NCBI GenBank assembly: GCA_049889395.1
Contig: JBMHDM010000017.1
Location: 1 to 9,443 of the forward strand
Reading direction: 5' to 3'
From: UBA3537 sp049889395
GTDB lineage: Bacteria > Bacteroidota > Bacteroidia > Flavobacteriales > Flavobacteriaceae
DNA: 9,443 nt
Made by a program: the position numbers and the translations under genes. The stretch's first letter is position 1; each line of letters begins with the position of its first letter. Positions 6,959-9,443 of this stretch are shown piece by piece. Below the pieces are notes generated by a model. The model saw only the letters and a list, made by a program, of their open reading frames with translations. It had not been told where the DNA came from and did not search any database.

Positions 6959-8095
6959 TTAGTCTAACAGTTCGGCAATTTTAGCCTCTAACTGAGCTCC
7001 CCTAAGGCGATCTGCCAAAATAACTCCATTTTCATCTAAAATAAATGTAGCCGGAATTGAATTGATGTTGTACAATTTGGCCACAGGATCGTTCCAAAAT
7101 TTTAAATTAGAAACATTATACCAATTGAGCTCATCTTTTTTAATGGCATCAATCCAACGTTGTTTTTGGTTGTCTCTATCCAATGATAAACTAATGATTT
7201 CCAAACCTTTGCTGTGATATTTATTGTAAATTTTTACAAAATTTGGATTTTCTACACGACAGGGTTTGCACCACGAAGCCCAAAAATCTAATATGGTAAT
7301 TTTTCCTAATATTTGACTAAGCGTAATCATCTCGCCTTGAGGATTAGGAGCCGTAAAATCTGGTGCTTGACCACCAGATTTGATGTTTTGAGAACCTTTT
7401 GCTGCAGCTAACTTTTGATTGATATTTTCTATTATCATTTGGTTATAGGGCTTGTTTTTGATATCTTCACTCAAAGCGTTTAAGGCCTCATTCGCTAAGT
7501 CATAATCAAATCCAGGCTGTCCTGTCACGCCATCTAAAACCATTACAGAAAAATCAGCATCTGGATAATCTTTCACAAATTTGAAACCAAAAAGTTTCAT
7601 GTCTTCCCTTATGGCCTCATTTTTTGAACGAATAACTTTTACGGCCTCTGCATCATCACGAACAGCCATAAACTCTTCACGTAACGCATTCATACGATCT
7701 GTAATGTTTTGATATTCTTTTTTATAGGCCATAAAGACTTTGTTATTGTAACCACCAGACAATTCCGATTTGAAGATACTATCCTTGTACAAAATCACAC
7801 TAGTTTGTCCTGTTTCCAACACAAATCCTGCTTGACCAGCAATGCCATCAATAGAAATAGTTCTCATTTGTGGCGCATCAATCTTTCCCTTAAATTCAAA
7901 ACGACTGTTAGACACAATGGCTGTATCAGTCGCTACAATTTTTCCACCATCGGTCATATTCATGTAAGCGCGAACGCCATCTAAAACACCATCAGCCTGA
8001 ACAGAAACCACATAGTCGTTTTTGGATTCATTGTTGTGGCAACTCAATATTAACAGTGTCTTAAAAAATAATAATTTTGATATCGGAAAATTCAT
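6959..8095 (-). CDS. TlpA-like thiol-disulfide reductase lipoprotein with DUF4369 N-domain
   Basis: A 378-residue exported redox protein of a type common in Bacteroidota. The N-terminus (MNFPISKLLFFKTLLILSC) looks like a lipoprotein signal with Cys19 as the lipid-attached residue. The h-region is short and interrupted by Lys12, so the signal is atypical. Residues about 27-125 resemble the DUF4369 domain, including the GQAGFVLETGQTSV stretch near 87-100. A helical linker covers about 125-235. The C-terminal thioredoxin fold (about 240-378) starts with GGQAPDFTAPNPQGE (241-255). It carries the active site WCKPC (275-279; Cys276 and Cys279) and the cis-proline in SIPAT (Pro348). It probably reduces or exchanges disulfides in periplasmic or surface proteins; partners are unknown. 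The stop lies one base from the rhomboid stop. The gap to mnmE is 85 bases and divergent. Confidence 0.92.
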   Translation of the reverse strand: MNFPISKLLFFKTLLILSCHNNESKNDYVVSVQADGVLDGVRAYMNMTDGGKIVATDTAIVSNSRFEFKGKIDAPQMRTISIDGIAGQAGFVLETGQTSVILYKDSIFKSELSGGYNNKVFMAYKKEYQNITDRMNALREEFMAVRDDAEAVKVIRSKNEAIREDMKLFGFKFVKDYPDADFSVMVLDGVTGQPGFDYDLANEALNALSEDIKNKPYNQMIIENINQKLAAAKGSQNIKSGGQAPDFTAPNPQGEMITLSQILGKITILDFWASWCKPCRVENPNFVKIYNKYHSKGLEIISLSLDRDNQKQRWIDAIKKDELNWYNVSNLKFWNDPVAKLYNINSIPATFILDENGVILADRLRGAQLEAKIAELLD

Positions 8096-8139
8096 AAGAA
8101 ATAATTTTTGGTAAAAATAAATTAAATTTTCAGATTCTA

Positions 8140-8167
8140 TTGGTTTAAGCTAATATTAATACTTTTG
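8140..8167 (+). promoter_or_regulatory. Likely mnmE promoter (TTG / TAnnTTTG)
   Basis: A -33-like TTG at 8140-8142 is separated by 17 bases from TACTTTTG (8160-8167), an exact -7 element. This fits the TTG-N17-23-TAnnTTTG consensus known for Flavobacterium. It is the best promoter match in the window. Transcription would begin near 8171-8174, only about 10 bases before the ATG. Confidence 0.65.
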
Positions 8168-8180
8168 TAAAAATTATTGG

Positions 8181-9443
8181 ATGATGTACAATCAAGATAC
8201 AATTATAGCCTTGGCCACGCCATCAGGTGTTGGTGCTATCGCAGTTCTTCGTGTATCTGGTCCAGAGGCTCTCAGTATTTCCAATACATTATTCAAATCC
8301 ATCCATGACAAACAACTCATTGATCAACCGACACATACCCTTCATTTGGGGCATATCGTAGATCAGGATCGCGTTTTGGATGAAGTTTTGATCAGTCTGT
8401 TCAAAAATCCAAAATCTTACACGGGTGAAGATGTAGTAGAAATTTCTTGTCATGGCAGTAGTTTTATTCAACAAGAAATTTTACAACTGTTTGTTAGAAT
8501 GGGCTGTCGGGTGGCCAATCCTGGTGAATTCACACTTCGGGCATTTCTTAATGGGAAAATGGACTTGAGCCAAGCTGAAGCCGTAGCTGATTTGATTGCG
8601 AGTGATAGTGCTGCAGCCCATCAAATTGCCTTGCAACAAATGCGAGGCGGATTCAGTTCAGAAATTCAATCACTTCGTGAAGAATTACTCAATTTTGCCG
8701 CCTTGATCGAATTGGAACTCGATTTTTCTGAAGAAGATGTAGAATTTGCAGATCGTCAGCAATTTCAAGCGCTGCTTAACCGGATTGTTAAAGTTTTAAA
8801 ATATTTAATCGATTCCTTCTCGACAGGCAATGTCATCAAAAATGGAGTTCCAATCGCCATAGTAGGAGCGCCCAATGTGGGTAAATCGACTTTACTCAAT
8901 GCTTTGCTTAACGAAGATAAGGCCATTGTCAGTAACATCGCTGGCACCACCCGCGATGCCATTGAAGATGAACTTACGATTGAAGGGGTTAAATTTCGTT
9001 TTATTGATACGGCCGGAATCCGTCAAACAGATGATACTGTGGAAACGATTGGTATTGAAAAAACATTTGAAAAAATGGCACAATCTCAAGTCATTCTTCA
9101 ACTGTTCGATGCCAATACTATTACCAAGAAAACTGCCAGTATCGTTCAAGAGCAAATTCAACAAACGATCACAGAACACTCTGATAAACAGCACATTATC
9201 GTTTTCAATAAAATGGATTTGGGCGATATTGAATGTCTAAATAGGGAATTTGAAAACCAATCGTTTTTGGGTCTTAGTGCCAAAACAGGGCAAGGGGTAG
9301 AGACCCTTAAAACGCAATTACTGCAATTGGTTCAAACGGGTCAATTGCGCAATAATGATACCATCATTACCAATGCTAGGCATTATGACGCCCTTCGATT
9401 GGCACTAGATAACATCCAAAAAGTGAAAGCGGGTTTACAAAAT
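8181..9443 (+). CDS. mnmE: tRNA uridine-5-carboxymethylaminomethyl modification GTPase MnmE (3' end cut by window)
   Basis: MnmE (TrmE) works with MnmG to install the cmnm5 group on wobble uridine 34 of certain tRNAs. The frame is open from 8181 to the right edge, giving 421 of an expected 450-470 residues. The N-terminal folate-binding domain (about 1-120) begins DTIIALATPSGVGAIAVLRV (6-25). A helical domain with NGKMDLSQAEAVADLI follows. The inserted GTPase domain has G1 GAPNVGKS (229-236), G2 GTTRD (255-259), G3 DTAG (276-279) and G4 NKMD (343-346). The C-terminal Cys-containing motif that accepts the modification chemistry is beyond the edge. Two ATGs in tandem (8181 and 8184) can each serve as the start; 8181 is taken because it is first. 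The whole frame was read by hand without a break. The predicted 5' leader is very short. Confidence 0.97.
   Translation, partial: MMYNQDTIIALATPSGVGAIAVLRVSGPEALSISNTLFKSIHDKQLIDQPTHTLHLGHIVDQDRVLDEVLISLFKNPKSYTGEDVVEISCHGSSFIQQEILQLFVRMGCRVANPGEFTLRAFLNGKMDLSQAEAVADLIASDSAAAHQIALQQMRGGFSSEIQSLREELLNFAALIELELDFSEEDVEFADRQQFQALLNRIVKVLKYLIDSFSTGNVIKNGVPIAIVGAPNVGKSTLLNALLNEDKAIVSNIAGTTRDAIEDELTIEGVKFRFIDTAGIRQTDDTVETIGIEKTFEKMAQSQVILQLFDANTITKKTASIVQEQIQQTITEHSDKQHIIVFNKMDLGDIECLNREFENQSFLGLSAKTGQGVETLKTQLLQLVQTGQLRNNDTIITNARHYDALRLALDNIQKVKAGLQN

Noticed and set aside
6956..6970. Near-palindrome TTAGTCTAA at the rhomboid / TlpA-like junction, considered as a bidirectional terminator
   Set aside because: The stem is too short and AT-rich and no T-run follows on either strand.
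7709..7984. Plus-strand open frame of 91 codons within the TlpA-like gene
   Set aside because: It is antisense to a well-supported coding region and its composition gives no sign of a real protein.
8875..9240. Open frames on both strands inside the mnmE region (plus 8875-9240 and minus 8892-9194, also minus 8765-8962)
   Set aside because: They overlap the GTPase domain of mnmE, which is unmistakable in its own frame, and their translations show no family features.
1..9443. A previously undescribed multi-gene system (defence island, secondary-metabolite cluster, mobile element)
   Set aside because: Nearly all genes belong to known housekeeping or envelope families. No transposase, integrase, terminal repeats, array, toxin-antitoxin pair or unusual domain fusion was found. 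The two unknown small proteins are not clustered together.

Overview
The window looks like an ordinary chromosomal stretch from a Bacteroidota bacterium, most likely a marine-type member of the Flavobacteriaceae. The evidence is the AT-rich sequence, the absence of Shine-Dalgarno motifs before most starts, several TAnnTTTG-type -7 promoter elements, Bacteroidota-style GlmM and RecG sequences, and a DUF4369/TlpA-type thiol-disulfide lipoprotein. No mobile element, CRISPR array, RNA gene or defence system was seen.

Layout. Positions 1-782 (minus) hold the N-terminal 260 codons of a UvrD/PcrA-type helicase that runs off the left edge. It is divergent across a 132-base gap from a plus-strand pair: a small membrane-anchored protein of unknown function (915-1433) and RecG (1437-3542), only 3 bases apart. 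A second plus-strand pair follows, a GlmM-type phosphoglucosamine mutase (3622-5004) and a DUF2200 protein (5011-5388), with its own likely promoter before glmM. An LpxL/HtrB-like acyltransferase (5385-6257, minus) converges on DUF2200, and the two share four bases at their stops. Divergent from it is a rhomboid protease (6322-6957, plus), which converges with a one-base gap on a TlpA-like lipoprotein (6959-8095, minus). Last is mnmE (8181 to the right edge, plus, 421 codons, C-terminus missing).

Taken together these are housekeeping functions. UvrD and RecG serve DNA repair and replication-fork rescue. GlmM makes the amino-sugar precursor for peptidoglycan and LPS, and the acyltransferase probably builds membrane lipid or lipid A. 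The rhomboid and the TlpA-like protein act in or outside the inner membrane, and MnmE modifies tRNA wobble uridines. The least understood parts are the two uncharacterised small proteins (915-1433 and 5011-5388), each tightly linked to a well-known enzyme. The gene packing is also very tight at both convergent junctions. I found no support for a novel multi-gene system here.
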